A DNA stretch of 64,000 bases from Natronorubrum aibiense (GCF_009392895.1 NZ_CP045488.1:1054001-1118000); one strand, 5' to 3'; numbered from the stretch's first letter, positions 26,558 through 37,478 are shown. Numbers and translations: made by a program. Notes: a model not told the origin generated them from the sequence alone.

Positions 26558-26612
26558 GCGCAGTCTCGTCGTCGGGAACGACTGTTAAGGCCGTCCCAGC
26601 CGAACGAGGGCT

Positions 26613-27554
26613 ATGAACGTACTCGTGACGGGGGCGACAGGCTTCGTTGGCCGACGACTCGTCGACGCCCTACTCGAGACGGCCCACGACGTGACCGTCC
26701 TCGTCAGAGACGCCGATGCCTACGACCAACCCGGCGACGTCACGGTCGTCGAAGGCGACGTCCTCGAGCCGGGCGGATTCGAGGCGAGCCTCGAGGACGT
26801 CGACGTCGCCTACTACTTGATCCACGCGATGGACGCCAGCGGGGACTTTGCCGCGCGGGATCGACTCGCAGCCCGGAACTTCGAGCGAGCGGCCAGCGAC
26901 GCCGGCCTCGAGCGGATCGTCTACCTCAGCGGGCTCGGCAGCGACGCGGACCAACTTTCGAGTCACCTCGCCTCGCGCAGAGAAGTCGAAACGATACTCG
27001 CGGCCGGATCTGCTGACGTAACGGTCCTCAGGGCGGCGGTCATCGTCGGCGACGGCAGTGCAAGCTTTCGGATGGTCCGCCAGCTCGCGACGCGGCTCCC
27101 GGTGATGATAACGCCGCAGTGGATCGAGACGCCCTGCCAGCCGATCGCGATCGACGACGTCGTCGCGTACTGTCTGGCCGTCCTCGAGCGACCGGAGACG
27201 GCCGGCGGAACGTACGAGATCGGCGGACCGGACGTCCTCACCTACCGAGAGATGTTGATCGAGACGGCCGAAATCGCGACCGGCCGGCGGCCGCTGATCG
27301 TCCCGGTGCCGATCCTGAGCCCACGGCTCTCGGCGTACTGGGTCGGGCTCGTCACCGACGTTCCGAAAGAACTCGCCTACCCACTGATCGGCGGCGTTCG
27401 CAACCCCGTCGTCGTCACGGATGACAGACTGGCACAGCTCGTCGACGTCGAGCCGACGCCGTTCGACGTCGCCGTCCGACGGGCGCTCGACACCGACCAC
27501 GAGGCGACCCCGCACCTCGAGACACGGACACAGCCGAGGCGGGACGCCGAATGA
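26613..27554 (+). CDS. NAD(P)-binding atypical SDR (NDUFA9-like)
   Basis: A 313-residue Rossmann-fold protein. MNVLVTGATGFVGRRLVDALL has the GxxGxxG nucleotide motif, followed by VRDADAYDQPGDVTVVEGDV, DVAYYLIHAMD and IVYLSGLGSD, a pattern of atypical short-chain dehydrogenases related to the complex I NDUFA9 subunit and NmrA-like proteins. The Tyr-x3-Lys catalytic pair is absent, so it may bind nucleotide without classical oxidoreductase activity. Its stop overlaps the start of the next gene (ATGA), indicating an operon. Confidence 0.88.
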   Translation: MNVLVTGATGFVGRRLVDALLETAHDVTVLVRDADAYDQPGDVTVVEGDVLEPGGFEASLEDVDVAYYLIHAMDASGDFAARDRLAARNFERAASDAGLERIVYLSGLGSDADQLSSHLASRREVETILAAGSADVTVLRAAVIVGDGSASFRMVRQLATRLPVMITPQWIETPCQPIAIDDVVAYCLAVLERPETAGGTYEIGGPDVLTYREMLIETAEIATGRRPLIVPVPILSPRLSAYWVGLVTDVPKELAYPLIGGVRNPVVVTDDRLAQLVDVEPTPFDVAVRRALDTDHEATPHLETRTQPRRDAE

Positions 27555-28237
27555 CGTCGCCGGAGTACGGCGAGACGTGGGTCTACGAAAGTCTCGTCGG
27601 GACGGTTCCCGGACTCGACATCTCGGCTCGAACGGCGGTTGCACTCCAGTTTCTCGGCTTCGAAGCCGCGATTCTCGTCGTCGCGACCGTCTACGACCTC
27701 CCGGCGGCCGTGCTCCCCGGCACGGCCGCCGTCGTCGTCGCGACGATCGGCAGCTGGCTGATGATTCAGTTCAGTCGCACCGTGCGCGACCTTCCGACAC
27801 CGGCCGCGTACCGACGGCTGCTGTTCGGTTCGAGCATCGACGTCGTCCTCGGCGTGTTCGCGTTCGTCACGCTGGTTACGTATCTGTTCGTCGTCGAGCC
27901 GGACTCGAGCGGGCAGTCACTCGTGACCGATCTGTTCGGAGCCGAGCCGCCGGCGGTCGCGATTTGGCTCGCGTTGCTCGTCCTCTGGGACGTCGTCTAC
28001 CGGATCGGTACCTGCTGGTGGGCGAGTCTCGTCGGTTGCTGGCGGGCGATCGTCTACGAGTTCGACCCGGCGACGACACACCGGTACCGACGAGCCGACG
28101 CGATCAACATCGCCTTTGCCGCGGTACAGCTGTTGTTGGTTCCGTTCGTGCTCGAGGACTCGTTGTTAGTCGCTGTACTCGCCAGCCACGTCGTCGCCGT
28201 CGTCGCGGTTACGGCGCTCTCACGAACGCTCCAGTAG
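27551..28237 (+). CDS. Polytopic membrane protein, unknown
   Basis: A 228-residue protein with about six hydrophobic helices (AVALQFLGFEAAILVVATVYD, VLPGTAAVVVATIGSWLMI, VVLGVFAFVTLVTYLFVV, AIWLALLVLWDVVYRI, INIAFAAVQLLLVPFVL, VLASHVVAVVAVTAL). It overlaps the SDR gene by 4 bp. It resembles a haloarchaeal family of unknown function (I recall DUF7530). A link to the SDR partner is implied by the coupling but nothing more. Confidence 0.8.
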   Translation: MTSPEYGETWVYESLVGTVPGLDISARTAVALQFLGFEAAILVVATVYDLPAAVLPGTAAVVVATIGSWLMIQFSRTVRDLPTPAAYRRLLFGSSIDVVLGVFAFVTLVTYLFVVEPDSSGQSLVTDLFGAEPPAVAIWLALLVLWDVVYRIGTCWWASLVGCWRAIVYEFDPATTHRYRRADAINIAFAAVQLLLVPFVLEDSLLVAVLASHVVAVVAVTALSRTLQ

Positions 28238-28284
28238 GACGGTCCGAAAATGGGCTCACTCGACGCTCATGTACTCCCGAACCA

Positions 28285-28458
28285 CTAGTTCGATTTGATC
28301 TGCTCGAACTGGTCTAGCAACTCCTCGGCCGACTCACCGGAGTCGTACTCGACTTTTCCGTGATAGATCGTCCGCTCGTCGTCGAAATCGGCGTCGACCC
28401 TCGAGGCTTGCCGTTCGCGTCGCTCGTGTTCGTCTTCGTCATAGGCACCCATTGACAT
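28285..28458 (-). CDS. Small acidic protein (DUF5786-like)
   Basis: A 57-residue acidic protein, MSMGAYDEDEHERRERQAS, ending EELLDQFEQIKSN. The pattern (a GAYDEDE start, FDDERT, a YDSGESAEELLDQF helix) suggests the conserved haloarchaeal DUF5786 family. It is divergent from the gene at 28535, with a ~76-bp shared promoter region. No function known. A start at 28452 is also possible. Confidence 0.7.
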   Translation of the reverse strand: MSMGAYDEDEHERRERQASRVDADFDDERTIYHGKVEYDSGESAEELLDQFEQIKSN

Positions 28459-28534
28459 AGCGAGTAATATCATGTTATACGCTCACGCACATCAATGTAA
28501 CGGTCGTTCATTTCGCTGTTTGGACGTAACACGT

Positions 28535-29569
28535 ATGGCTCCCCACACCGTAATAAGCGGCGTGGCACGGCCGCTTCGCTTTCGTTATTCGCCCACGTTC
28601 TGGAGCGAACAGCGAGTTCGACAGAAGATTCTTCAGCCGCTCCGCTCGAACATCGGCGCCCGCGCAGTGACGCCGCGGTTCGAGATCGGGGCAGACTGGG
28701 AGACACACCGCTTCGAGATGCAAAACGGCGATCTCGCACTCTTTGCGCGAAACGACGAGGAAGCATACTGGATGGGCAACACCGAGACGCCCTCGTCACT
28801 GTGGCGAACTGACAAGTTCGGCTGGCAATCAGTTCCCTATCACGTCGCCCGCTGGAGCAAGCGCGAACTGCTCGCGACTCTGCACGAGGAGGAGCCGTGG
28901 CTCGCGGACTACCCACACATTTCGTGGTACTTTCTCCCCGTGTTTATGTCCAAAGACGGCCGCGAGTCGACGCGCGCGTTCTTCCGCGAACACGCCGCCG
29001 GCTTCCCCGACGCGGGCCGCCGCGAGACGACCCGCTTTTTCGAGGAGTTCTTTTCGACCGGCGTCCTCGACGACTACCGACACGTCATGTCCGGCAAACT
29101 GGGCACCAGCGACCACGTCGACCGCGTCCGCATGAGCGCCGCGATGGGTGAGTTCATCGCCGCGAAGGTCCTCACCGACGCCGGCTACGACATCGTCCCC
29201 GAGATCGAGGTCACGACGGGCCACTCGCTGGATTTCCGCGCCAAAGACGACGAGACCAACGTCTTAGTCGAGGTCACCCGGCCACAGCCGCCGGCCAACC
29301 GCGCAGCCGCCGGCCCCGTCGCCGCCGTCCGCGACACTGCCGAGACGAAGACCAACGGCCAACTCGCCGAACACGGCGGCGGTGCCGTCCTCTTCGTCGA
29401 CTGCTCGAGTTTCCGTGACGACGAATGGAACGCCGTCCGCGGCGAACAGCCCGACGTGCGCCATCGCCCCGCCGTGGTCTATCGCGCCCGACCGAACGGT
29501 CGGGTCGAGGGCTATCGGAAGGGGTCGGTTCCGCTCGAGCTTACCGACGGCCTCGAGTTGCTGGACTGA
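28535..29569 (+). CDS. DUF5784 family protein with nuclease-like motif
   Basis: A 344-residue haloarchaeal protein starting MAPHTVISGVARPLRFRYSP. No described function. Residues ~205-260 hold a sequence resembling a PD-(D/E)xK nuclease core: GEFIAAKVLTDAGYDIVPEIEV, then SLDFRAKDD, then VLVEVTRP, i.e. E...D...ExT with the usual helix-strand-strand order. The N-terminal part is aromatic-rich (SPTFWSEQRVRQ, HISWYFLPVFMSKDGR). The nuclease suggestion is inference from pattern only, with Thr in place of the usual Lys. It is divergent from the DUF5786-like gene. Confidence 0.8.
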   Translation: MAPHTVISGVARPLRFRYSPTFWSEQRVRQKILQPLRSNIGARAVTPRFEIGADWETHRFEMQNGDLALFARNDEEAYWMGNTETPSSLWRTDKFGWQSVPYHVARWSKRELLATLHEEEPWLADYPHISWYFLPVFMSKDGRESTRAFFREHAAGFPDAGRRETTRFFEEFFSTGVLDDYRHVMSGKLGTSDHVDRVRMSAAMGEFIAAKVLTDAGYDIVPEIEVTTGHSLDFRAKDDETNVLVEVTRPQPPANRAAAGPVAAVRDTAETKTNGQLAEHGGGAVLFVDCSSFRDDEWNAVRGEQPDVRHRPAVVYRARPNGRVEGYRKGSVPLELTDGLELLD

Positions 29570-29651
29570 TTCAACGACAGAGCTCGACCGTTCCGACGTC
29601 CCGTCCAGTCCCGTTCTCGACGAGTTTGTGACAGAAGTTCCTCTTGGCATA

Positions 29652-29659
29652 CCTATATG
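29652..29659 (+). promoter_or_regulatory. TATA box of the alcohol dehydrogenase gene
   Basis: CCTATATG, centred ~28 bp upstream of ATG 29684, favouring a leaderless transcript starting at that codon rather than at the ATG at 29657, which overlaps the box. Confidence 0.55.
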
Positions 29660-29683
29660 ATCGGTGATGCCAATTACCATGGT

Positions 29684-30745
29684 ATGCGTGCAGCAGTACT
29701 CGAGGAACATGGCGAACCGCTCACGATCAAAGACGTCGACGCGCCCGACCCCGACCCGACCGGGGCAGTCGTCGAAGTCGAAGCCTGCGGTGTCTGCCGG
29801 AGCGACTGGCACGGCTGGCAGGGCGACTGGGAGTGGCTGAATCTCGAGACCCAGCCGGGGCAGATTCTGGGTCACGAACCCGCGGGCCACGTCGTCGCCG
29901 TCGGCGACGAAGTCGAAGGCGTCGCTGAAGGCGACCACGTCGCGATTCCGTTCAATCTCGGCGATGGGGCCTGCCCACGGTGTCAGCGCGGTCACTCGAA
30001 CATCTGTGAGAACGTCATGCCGCTTGGCTTCGTCGAGCAGGCCCAGGGCGCGTTCGCCGAGCAGGTGCACGTCCCCGTCGCCGACCACAACCTCGTCCAC
30101 CTGCCCGACGGCGTCTCGTCGGTCGACATGGCCGGACTGGGCTGTCGGTTCATGACGTCGTTCCACGCGCTGGCCCACCGTGCCGACATCGGCGCGGGCG
30201 ACTGGGTCTCGATCCACGGCTGTGGCGGAATCGGCCTCTCTGCGGTCCACATCGCCGACGCGCTCGGCGCGAACGTCGTCGCCGTCGATCTCACGGACGA
30301 CAAACTCGAGCGCGCGACCGATCTCGGTGCTGTCGAAACGGTCAACGCCGAGGATATCGAGGACGTGCCCGGCGAAATCAAGTCGATCACCGATGGCGGC
30401 GCGAACGCCTCGATGGATGCGCTGGGTATCGCGACCACGTGCCAGAACTCCGTGCTCAGTCTCGACGCCCACGGCCAGCACATCCAGGTCGGGCTGACGA
30501 CACAGGACGAACAGGGGATGGTCTCCCTGCCGACCGACGCGATGGTGATGCAGGAAATCGAGTTCATCGGCTCGCTCGGCATGCCGCCGACGCGCTACGA
30601 CGAAATCTTCCGGATGGTCTCGACCGGCAAACTCGAGCCCGAAAAGGTCGTCTCCGAGACGATCGGTCTCGAGGACGTCAACGACAAGCTCGCGTCGATG
30701 ACCGACTACGAGACGGTCGGCATTCCAGTCATCGACGAGTTCTAA
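29684..30745 (+). CDS. Zinc-dependent alcohol dehydrogenase
   Basis: A 353-residue medium-chain dehydrogenase/reductase. The catalytic zinc site is Cys38 in CGVCRSDWHG and His64-Glu65 in LGHEPAGH. In the structural-zinc lobe three Cys (97, 100, 108) are seen and the position expected for the first is Asp94. The NAD-binding motif is GCGGIGLSAVHIADALGA, with VAVDLTDDKLERA consistent with NAD preference. The substrate is unknown. I start at MRAAVLEEHG, the family N-terminus, which also fits the TATA box position. Confidence 0.93.
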   Translation: MRAAVLEEHGEPLTIKDVDAPDPDPTGAVVEVEACGVCRSDWHGWQGDWEWLNLETQPGQILGHEPAGHVVAVGDEVEGVAEGDHVAIPFNLGDGACPRCQRGHSNICENVMPLGFVEQAQGAFAEQVHVPVADHNLVHLPDGVSSVDMAGLGCRFMTSFHALAHRADIGAGDWVSIHGCGGIGLSAVHIADALGANVVAVDLTDDKLERATDLGAVETVNAEDIEDVPGEIKSITDGGANASMDALGIATTCQNSVLSLDAHGQHIQVGLTTQDEQGMVSLPTDAMVMQEIEFIGSLGMPPTRYDEIFRMVSTGKLEPEKVVSETIGLEDVNDKLASMTDYETVGIPVIDEF

Positions 30746-30907
30746 ACGGGCGCGCCGCTCGAGTCCGTCTGTCTCATCCTGGTTGGATCGCTACTCGTGG
30801 ACGCGAAAGACCATCGTACGAGCTGGCGGGCAACTCTAGATAGCGATAGACTCGTCGCTCCTGTCGTCGCTCGAGTCGCAGAAAAACGTCGCCGTTATCG
30901 GCCGTCG

Positions 30908-31195
30908 TTAGAACGACATCGGCTCGGGTGCGTACGGGCTCCCCAGCGGTGTCGGGTCGCGGTCGCTGTAACCGATTCGGCCGACCGCCTTGTTGCTGAC
31001 GGCACAGGAGAGCGCAAGCCGGACGTCCTCCGGCGACTCGAACGTTTCGGACTCGAGGCGAGCGAGTACATCGCCGACCGTCTCGGAACCGTTCTGGAGT
31101 TCGAGGGTCCGATCGCCGTACTCTTCGATCAGTTCCTCGGTCGTGACGGGATAGTTGCGGTCAGCAGCGAATTCGCCGGAGCCGTTTGGGAACAT
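30908..31195 (-). CDS. DUF5789/DUF2795-like small protein
   Basis: A 95-residue protein beginning MFPNGSGEFAADRNYPVTTEEL. The body LIEEYGDRTLELQNGSETVGDVLARLESETFESPEDVRLALSCAVSNKAVGRIGYSDRDP resembles the haloarchaeal DUF5789 family (fold related to DUF2795), which has no known function. A TATA box on the minus strand at 31220-31229 lies 29 bp upstream of this ATG. A 5-bp-stem inverted repeat sits between the two. Confidence 0.78.
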   Translation of the reverse strand: MFPNGSGEFAADRNYPVTTEELIEEYGDRTLELQNGSETVGDVLARLESETFESPEDVRLALSCAVSNKAVGRIGYSDRDPTPLGSPYAPEPMSF

Positions 31196-31197
31196 TA

Positions 31198-31213
31198 CAC
31201 CCGTTTGTGGGTG
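31198..31213. promoter_or_regulatory. Inverted repeat in the promoter of the DUF5789-like gene
   Basis: CACCC-GTTTGT-GGGTG, directly upstream of ATG 31195 and overlapping the expected transcription start. Its position suggests a regulator site. The TATA box (GTTTATAATC, minus strand, 31220-31229) is just beyond. Confidence 0.4.
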
Positions 31214-31355
31214 AACAATGATTATAAACATTGTGCATGTAGGTTCTCTAGGAGAGCCATACACCTTATATTCCTAGAATAGGACGAGGACGCGTACCCT
31301 CCCGGAACCAAGACGGAGAAACGACTTTACGAATATCACCCCTCAGCTCGAGTGA

Positions 31356-32156
31356 ATGCCCTACGCCGACCTGCACGTCCACACGACGCGCTCGGACGGA
31401 AGCCTCGACCTCGAGGCCGTGCCAGCTGCGGCCCGCCGTGCCGGTGTGGCCGTCGTCGCGGTGACGGATCACGACCGGATGCAGCCGTTCGACGCGCCGG
31501 TGGTCGACCGCGATGGCGTCACGATCATCAACGGGATCGAACTCCGCGTCTCGACGCCGGACGGACAGCGCGTCGATCTGCTTGGCTACGGGGTCGACCC
31601 AACGCCAGAACTCGAGGAACTCGTCGCGGGGATTCAGCGAAACCGGGTCGAACGGGGGCAGGCGATCGTCGGCTGCGTCGAGGATCGCCTCGGGATCGAC
31701 CTCGGTGTGACCGTCACGGACGGGTTCGGTCGGCCACACGTCGCTCGAGCGATCGACGCCCACCCCGAGGTGGGATACGACTACGCGGGGGCGTTCGAGG
31801 AACTCATCGGGTACGGTGACCCCTGTTACGTCCCGCGGGACGTGCCGTCGTTCGAAGACGGACTGGGCGCACTCGATGCGTCGTGTCGACTCGTCTCGCT
31901 CGCCCATCCGCTTCGTTACCGCGATCCCGAGGCCGCACTTGCACTGACGACCGACCCAGCGCTGTCAGCCGTCGAGTTCCATTATCCCTACACGCGAAGT
32001 CACGAGGACGGCCAGCGACTCGTCGCGGATGCGATCGACCGCAACGACCTGCTCGTAACTGGTGGGACCGACGCCCACGAGGACGAACTCGGCGTTGCTG
32101 GCCTATCACGAGCCGAGTACGAACAGTTACAAATCGAAGAGAGATCAGGTAACTAA
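31356..32156 (+). CDS. PHP domain phosphoesterase
   Basis: A 266-residue protein of the PHP (polymerase and histidinol phosphatase) superfamily. The metal-binding motif DLHVHTTRSDGS is at residues 5-16, then VTDHDRMQPF, SLAHPLRY and GTDAHEDELG at the C-terminus, in the normal order of PHP motifs. Such proteins are metal-dependent phosphoesterases, for example nucleoside 3',5'-bisphosphatases; the substrate is not determined here. Cytoplasmic. Confidence 0.92.
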   Translation: MPYADLHVHTTRSDGSLDLEAVPAAARRAGVAVVAVTDHDRMQPFDAPVVDRDGVTIINGIELRVSTPDGQRVDLLGYGVDPTPELEELVAGIQRNRVERGQAIVGCVEDRLGIDLGVTVTDGFGRPHVARAIDAHPEVGYDYAGAFEELIGYGDPCYVPRDVPSFEDGLGALDASCRLVSLAHPLRYRDPEAALALTTDPALSAVEFHYPYTRSHEDGQRLVADAIDRNDLLVTGGTDAHEDELGVAGLSRAEYEQLQIEERSGN

Positions 32157-32212
32157 CGTAAATCATCGCCGAGAGCGGAGGGTTCAATGCAACGTGGTTC
32201 CAACGGCTATCC

Positions 32213-32377
32213 ATGAACTGCCACTACTGTGACCGAGAGGCTGCCTTTGCCGCCGAATCGGAGGGCCTCAAGGTCGGTCTCTGCGAGGAACACTTCCGCG
32301 AGCGCCTGCAGGAACTCGCCGAAGCCGACGGCCTCGAGACCTTGAAAGAGAAAGTGGACGTCGACCGGGCTGAGTAA
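32213..32377 (+). CDS. Small zinc-binding protein (DUF6757-like)
   Basis: A 54-residue protein: MNCHYCDREA then a helix, VGLCEEHF, and a helical tail. The C-x2-C-x21-C-x2-H arrangement suggests one zinc site. It appears to belong to the haloarchaeal family DUF6757, function unknown. It is 56 bp downstream of the PHP gene and convergent with the ferredoxin gene. Confidence 0.75.
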   Translation: MNCHYCDREAAFAAESEGLKVGLCEEHFRERLQELAEADGLETLKEKVDVDRAE

Positions 32378-32405
32378 CTCAGTCGAATCGACGAATACGC
32401 ACAGC

Positions 32406-32738
<333 letters not shown>

Positions 32739-32933
32739 TCATACACAAGCGGCGCGTACTTAAAAGTATATACGCATCGAATGCCGCCGCGTCACCCTCG
32801 AATCCAAGGCGAATACCGTGGTTCTGGTCGACTTCGTGTCGACTCGGCGTGTGGCGGACGATATCCGGAACGACGGGGACTCGACCCCGGGACGAGGGAT
32901 ACACACTTGTCCGGTGAGGTTCACGGCCATCGT

Positions 32934-33956
32934 ATGCACCCCGACGTCAGGGTCGTCAGCACCGGCGGCACGATCGCGAGCACCTCGAGCGAGGACGAAG
33001 ACAGCAGCGAGACTGGAAAAACGCCCGACGTTTCCGGCGGCGACCTCGTCGAAGCCGTTCCCGAAATCGCCGAGCACGCCTCGATCGACGTCGACGACGT
33101 CTGTCAGCGCTCGGGCTTTCAGATGGATGTCGAAAATGCCGGGCGGGTCATCGATACGATCGAACGTGCCGCGCGTGAGGGCGTCGACGGCGTCGTCGTC
33201 ACCCACGGCACCGATACCATGGCCGAGTCGGCCTACTACGCGGACGTTGTTCTCGAGGCCGACGTCCCGGTCGTCTTCACGGGCGCCCAGCGGCCGTTCG
33301 ACGAGTTGGGAACCGACGGCCCGACGAACCTGTTGTTGGCCGTCCACGCTGCAGCCGACGAGCGGTTCCGAACAGCGGGCGGCAGCTATCTGGCGTTCAA
33401 CGACGCCGTCCACAGCGCTCGATGGGTCGTCAAATCCCACACGAGTAAACTCGAGACGTTCGCCTCCCCGAGTCACGGTCCCGTAGCCGAACACACTCCG
33501 AACGGGCTGCGAACGCTGCGCGAACCGGGGCGCTACTCGAATCCGATTTCGGGCGCGCGCATCGACCCCGACGTTCGGGTCGAACTCGTCACGAACGCGA
33601 TGGGCGTCGACGGCCGACAGGTCGAACGCGCGCTCGAGGACGACGCCGACGCCGTCGTCGTCGCTGGAACGGGGCTGGGGAACACGACCGGCGCGCTCGG
33701 TGTGACGCTCGAGGACGCCATCGACGCGGGGGTGCCGGTTATACTCACCTCGCGCTGTCACGCCGGGACGACGGCCGGGCTGTACGGCGGCCCCGGTGGC
33801 GGCCGGACGCTGCTCGAGGCCGGGGCGATTTCGGGCGGCGACCTCCCACCGTGGAAGGCCCGGCTCCGGACCGCGCTGGCTCTCTCGGCGACTGACGGCT
33901 CGAGCGCCCATCGCCGAGTTCGAGATGCGTTTGCGGAGATCGACTCACTCGTCTGA
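32934..33956 (+). CDS. L-asparaginase, type I/II family
   Basis: A 340-residue asparaginase converting asparagine to aspartate and ammonia. The nucleophile Thr is in STGGTIAS near residue 13, and the second active-site segment [11 protein letters not shown] supplies Thr, Asp and, further on, the Lys in [10 protein letters not shown]. The C-terminal region contains [16 protein letters not shown] use ATG 32934 ([13 protein letters not shown]); upstream in-frame readings are not family-like. It is followed 83 bp later by hemB. Confidence 0.93.
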   Translation: MHPDVRVVSTGGTIASTSSEDEDSSETGKTPDVSGGDLVEAVPEIAEHASIDVDDVCQRSGFQMDVENAGRVIDTIERAAREGVDGVVVTHGTDTMAESAYYADVVLEADVPVVFTGAQRPFDELGTDGPTNLLLAVHAAADERFRTAGGSYLAFNDAVHSARWVVKSHTSKLETFASPSHGPVAEHTPNGLRTLREPGRYSNPISGARIDPDVRVELVTNAMGVDGRQVERALEDDADAVVVAGTGLGNTTGALGVTLEDAIDAGVPVILTSRCHAGTTAGLYGGPGGGRTLLEAGAISGGDLPPWKARLRTALALSATDGSSAHRRVRDAFAEIDSLV

Positions 33957-34039
33957 GGGGAAGTGGCGCTCTACGCCGGAGCGTCGCGAGCGCCAGCGTC
34001 GAACGCACCGCTTTTGGCCGCTCCGTCAGTAACGCCGGT

Positions 34040-35047
<1,008 letters not shown>

Positions 35048-35570
35048 GACGGCGTCGGGGATCGCCAGCGGCGACGTCGCCTACTGGCGACGGTCGTCGA
35101 AGTCAAGCCCGAACGGGGACGCGGTTCGACACACAGTCGGTCGATTTTGAGCGGTGTTCGGTACGTATACAACCGGCGTTCGGACGAACGTCCAGCGCCC
35201 GCCCAGCGGGCGAGCGCGGGCGGCAACATCTGCCGCGCAGGAGCGATATAACGGCCGAAGTCACCACCTCGAGTACGTTTCATCGAATTATCCTCCGAAA
35301 CTGGGTTGACAAACGCGAGGTATGTGTCCACGGATCGAAAAATACGCAATATTCGATACCCTTATACACATTGTATCACCTTTAAATTTGTTCACTTGTT
35401 CCTATTACGCCAAGATAAATAGCCAATTGTCAACGCTAAGCCTTATACTATGCTAGATCATCGAGATGAAACGTGAATCAGAAGAAATACATGAAGTCAA
35501 TTGGCTTGGGCGTAAACGAACGTCTACAAATAACTGAGTGCGATGTGGACGGATCGGAGGTGAGCAGTTG
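35048..35570. other. Intergenic region upstream of the ammonium transporter
   Basis: A 523-bp gap. The first ~200 bp is GC-rich and featureless. From ~35330 it is AT-rich, with several TATA-like boxes (TTATACAC near 35372, TTTAAATT near 35381, TTATACTA at 35443-35450), as expected for a regulated nitrogen gene. A ribosome-binding site precedes the transporter ATG. No credible gene is seen. Confidence 0.6.
35556..35563 (+). promoter_or_regulatory. Ribosome-binding site of amt
   Basis: GGAGGTGA, 7 bp upstream of ATG 35571, a strong Shine-Dalgarno sequence and unusual in this window of mostly leaderless genes. It fixes the start at 35571 rather than at the GTG at 35538. Confidence 0.7.
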
Positions 35571-37223
35571 ATGGACCCGATACTCCTGCAGGCGGAGACG
35601 GAGATGTTGACCGAGGCGATCAACAACACGTGGATTCTGATCGTCACGTTCCTCATCTTCTTCATGCACGCTGGCTTCGCCATGCTCGAGGCGGGACAGG
35701 TGCGCTCGAAAAACGTGGCAAACCAGCTGACGAAGAACCTGCTGACCTGGAGCGTCGGTGTGACGGTATTCTTCCTCATCGGCGTCGGGATCGAAAGCGT
35801 CGTCGCCGGTGGCAGCTTCGAGCCCGCGTTCATGGGTGAGCCGAGTAGTTGGATCGGCTGGCTTTACGGTGCCGTCTTCGCCATGACCGCGGCGACCATC
35901 GTTTCGGGGGCCGTCGCTGGTCGTGCGAAACTCCGCGCGTACATCGGCTACACGTTCCTGCTGGCCGCAGTCATCTACCCCGTCGTCACCGGGATCACGT
36001 GGGCTGGTGGCTACATCGAGACGCTCACTGGAACGCCGTTCGCCGACTTCGCGGGCGGGATGATCGTTCACGGGATGGGCGGCATCGCCGGCCTCACCGC
36101 CGCGTGGATCCTCGGGCCGCGCATGGACCGGTACAACGACGACGGCACTGCAAACGTCATTCCCGGCCACTCGCTGACGTTCGCCGTCCTCGGGACGCTC
36201 CTGTTGGCCTTCGGCTGGTACGGCTTCAACGTCGGCACCTCGGCCATCATCGGCGAGGGCGTGTTCCTCGGTGACCAGCTCGGTCGTGTCGCCATGGCCA
36301 CGACGATCGCGATGGCCTGCGGTGCGATGGGTGCCGGCCTCGTCGCGTGGCTCAAGACCGAGAAGGTCGATACTCTGTACGTCGCCAACGGCCTGCTGGC
36401 AGGCCTGGTCGGGATCACCGCGATCCCCGACACTGTCTCGTGGTGGGGCGCGTTCGTCGTCGGCGGTCTCGCCGGCGCGCAGCTCCCGATCGTCTTCGGG
36501 TTCGTCGAAGAGCGACTGAAGATCGACGACGTGTGTGCGGTGTTCCCCGTCCACGGCTCGGCCGGGGTCCTCGGCACGCTGCTGTTCCCGTTCGTTGCCG
36601 CCCCGGGCGTCGTCGATAGTATCGCGAACGCGTTCATCGCCCAGCTCACCGGTGTCGTCCTCATCACCGTCTGGACGGTCGGTGCGACCGCCCTCATCTG
36701 GTTCGTATTCAAGGCTGCCGGCCAGGCTCGAGTCACGCCAGAACACGAACGCGACGGACTCGACGTCTCCGAACACGGCGTCGACACCTACCCCGAGTTC
36801 GGCCAGCCGGATATCGCCACCGACGGCGGTTCCACTGGCAACGGGATCATCCGTTCCGACGGTGGCAACCCGAACACCGGCGAGATCAAGATGGTCACAG
36901 CGATCGTCCGTCCCGACCGACTCGGGGCGATCAAGCAGTCGCTCGCCGAGATCGGCGCGCCGTCGCTGACCGTCACCAACGTCTCCGGTCGCGGCTCCCA
37001 GCCCGCGAAGAAAGGCCAGTGGCGCGGCGAGGAGTACACGGTCGACCTCCATCAGAAGGTCAAAATCGAGTGCGTCGTCGCCGACATCCCCGCCGGCGAA
37101 GTCGTCGACGCGATCGGCGAGGCCGCAAACACCGGCGAACCGGGCGACGGGAAGATCTTCGTCGTCCCCGTCGAAGACGCCTATCAGGTTCGAACCGGCA
37201 AGACCGGCCCGGACGCTGTCTAA
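35571..37223 (+). CDS. amt: Ammonium transporter fused to a PII domain
   Basis: A 550-residue fusion. Residues ~1-410 are a complete Amt channel with about 11 transmembrane helices; the conserved twin histidines are His167 in [10 protein letters not shown] and His328 in FPVHGSAG. After an acidic linker, residues ~438-550 form a full PII (GlnB/GlnK) domain: [11 protein letters not shown] at the first strand, the T-loop with Tyr in RGEEYTVDL, the B-loop [11 protein letters not shown] and the C-loop [14 protein letters not shown] normally blocks Amt as a separate GlnK trimer; here the regulator is covalently attached to each subunit. ATG 35571 follows a strong ribosome-binding site. The gene is not followed by a separate glnK. 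Confidence 0.94.
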   Translation: MDPILLQAETEMLTEAINNTWILIVTFLIFFMHAGFAMLEAGQVRSKNVANQLTKNLLTWSVGVTVFFLIGVGIESVVAGGSFEPAFMGEPSSWIGWLYGAVFAMTAATIVSGAVAGRAKLRAYIGYTFLLAAVIYPVVTGITWAGGYIETLTGTPFADFAGGMIVHGMGGIAGLTAAWILGPRMDRYNDDGTANVIPGHSLTFAVLGTLLLAFGWYGFNVGTSAIIGEGVFLGDQLGRVAMATTIAMACGAMGAGLVAWLKTEKVDTLYVANGLLAGLVGITAIPDTVSWWGAFVVGGLAGAQLPIVFGFVEERLKIDDVCAVFPVHGSAGVLGTLLFPFVAAPGVVDSIANAFIAQLTGVVLITVWTVGATALIWFVFKAAGQARVTPEHERDGLDVSEHGVDTYPEFGQPDIATDGGSTGNGIIRSDGGNPNTGEIKMVTAIVRPDRLGAIKQSLAEIGAPSLTVTNVSGRGSQPAKKGQWRGEEYTVDLHQKVKIECVVADIPAGEVVDAIGEAANTGEPGDGKIFVVPVEDAYQVRTGKTGPDAV

Positions 37224-37478
37224 ACCGGACAATCGGTGAAACTCTCGTAATCGATACTCTGACGCCCGCATCGGCGTCGGTCGTCGCCGGTTGGTCCCCG
37301 GTGGCTGCCACACACTCACCGTGTGTTCGTTCGTTTCTCCATCGAGCGGGATCGATTTTCCGTCTTTTCGCGGTTCCATCGAACCCGTAGCATCTGCCCT
37401 CGAGTCCCAGACCCGACTCGAGACGCGAACGATCGAACCCCGGTACTACTTTCCCGTCCCATTGCCAACTCACCGGGT

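Noticed and set aside
35466-35537. 23-codon upstream ORF in frame with amt, after a TATA box
   Set aside because: The TATA box is only ~20 bp from its ATG, so transcription probably starts inside it, and amt has its own strong ribosome-binding site. A leader peptide is possible but unsupported.
35478-37379. Long open frame (633 codons) on the minus strand across amt
   Set aside because: It is a shadow of the amt gene; its product is Arg/Asp-rich with no hydrophobic core and no family, while the plus frame gives a recognised Amt-PII protein.
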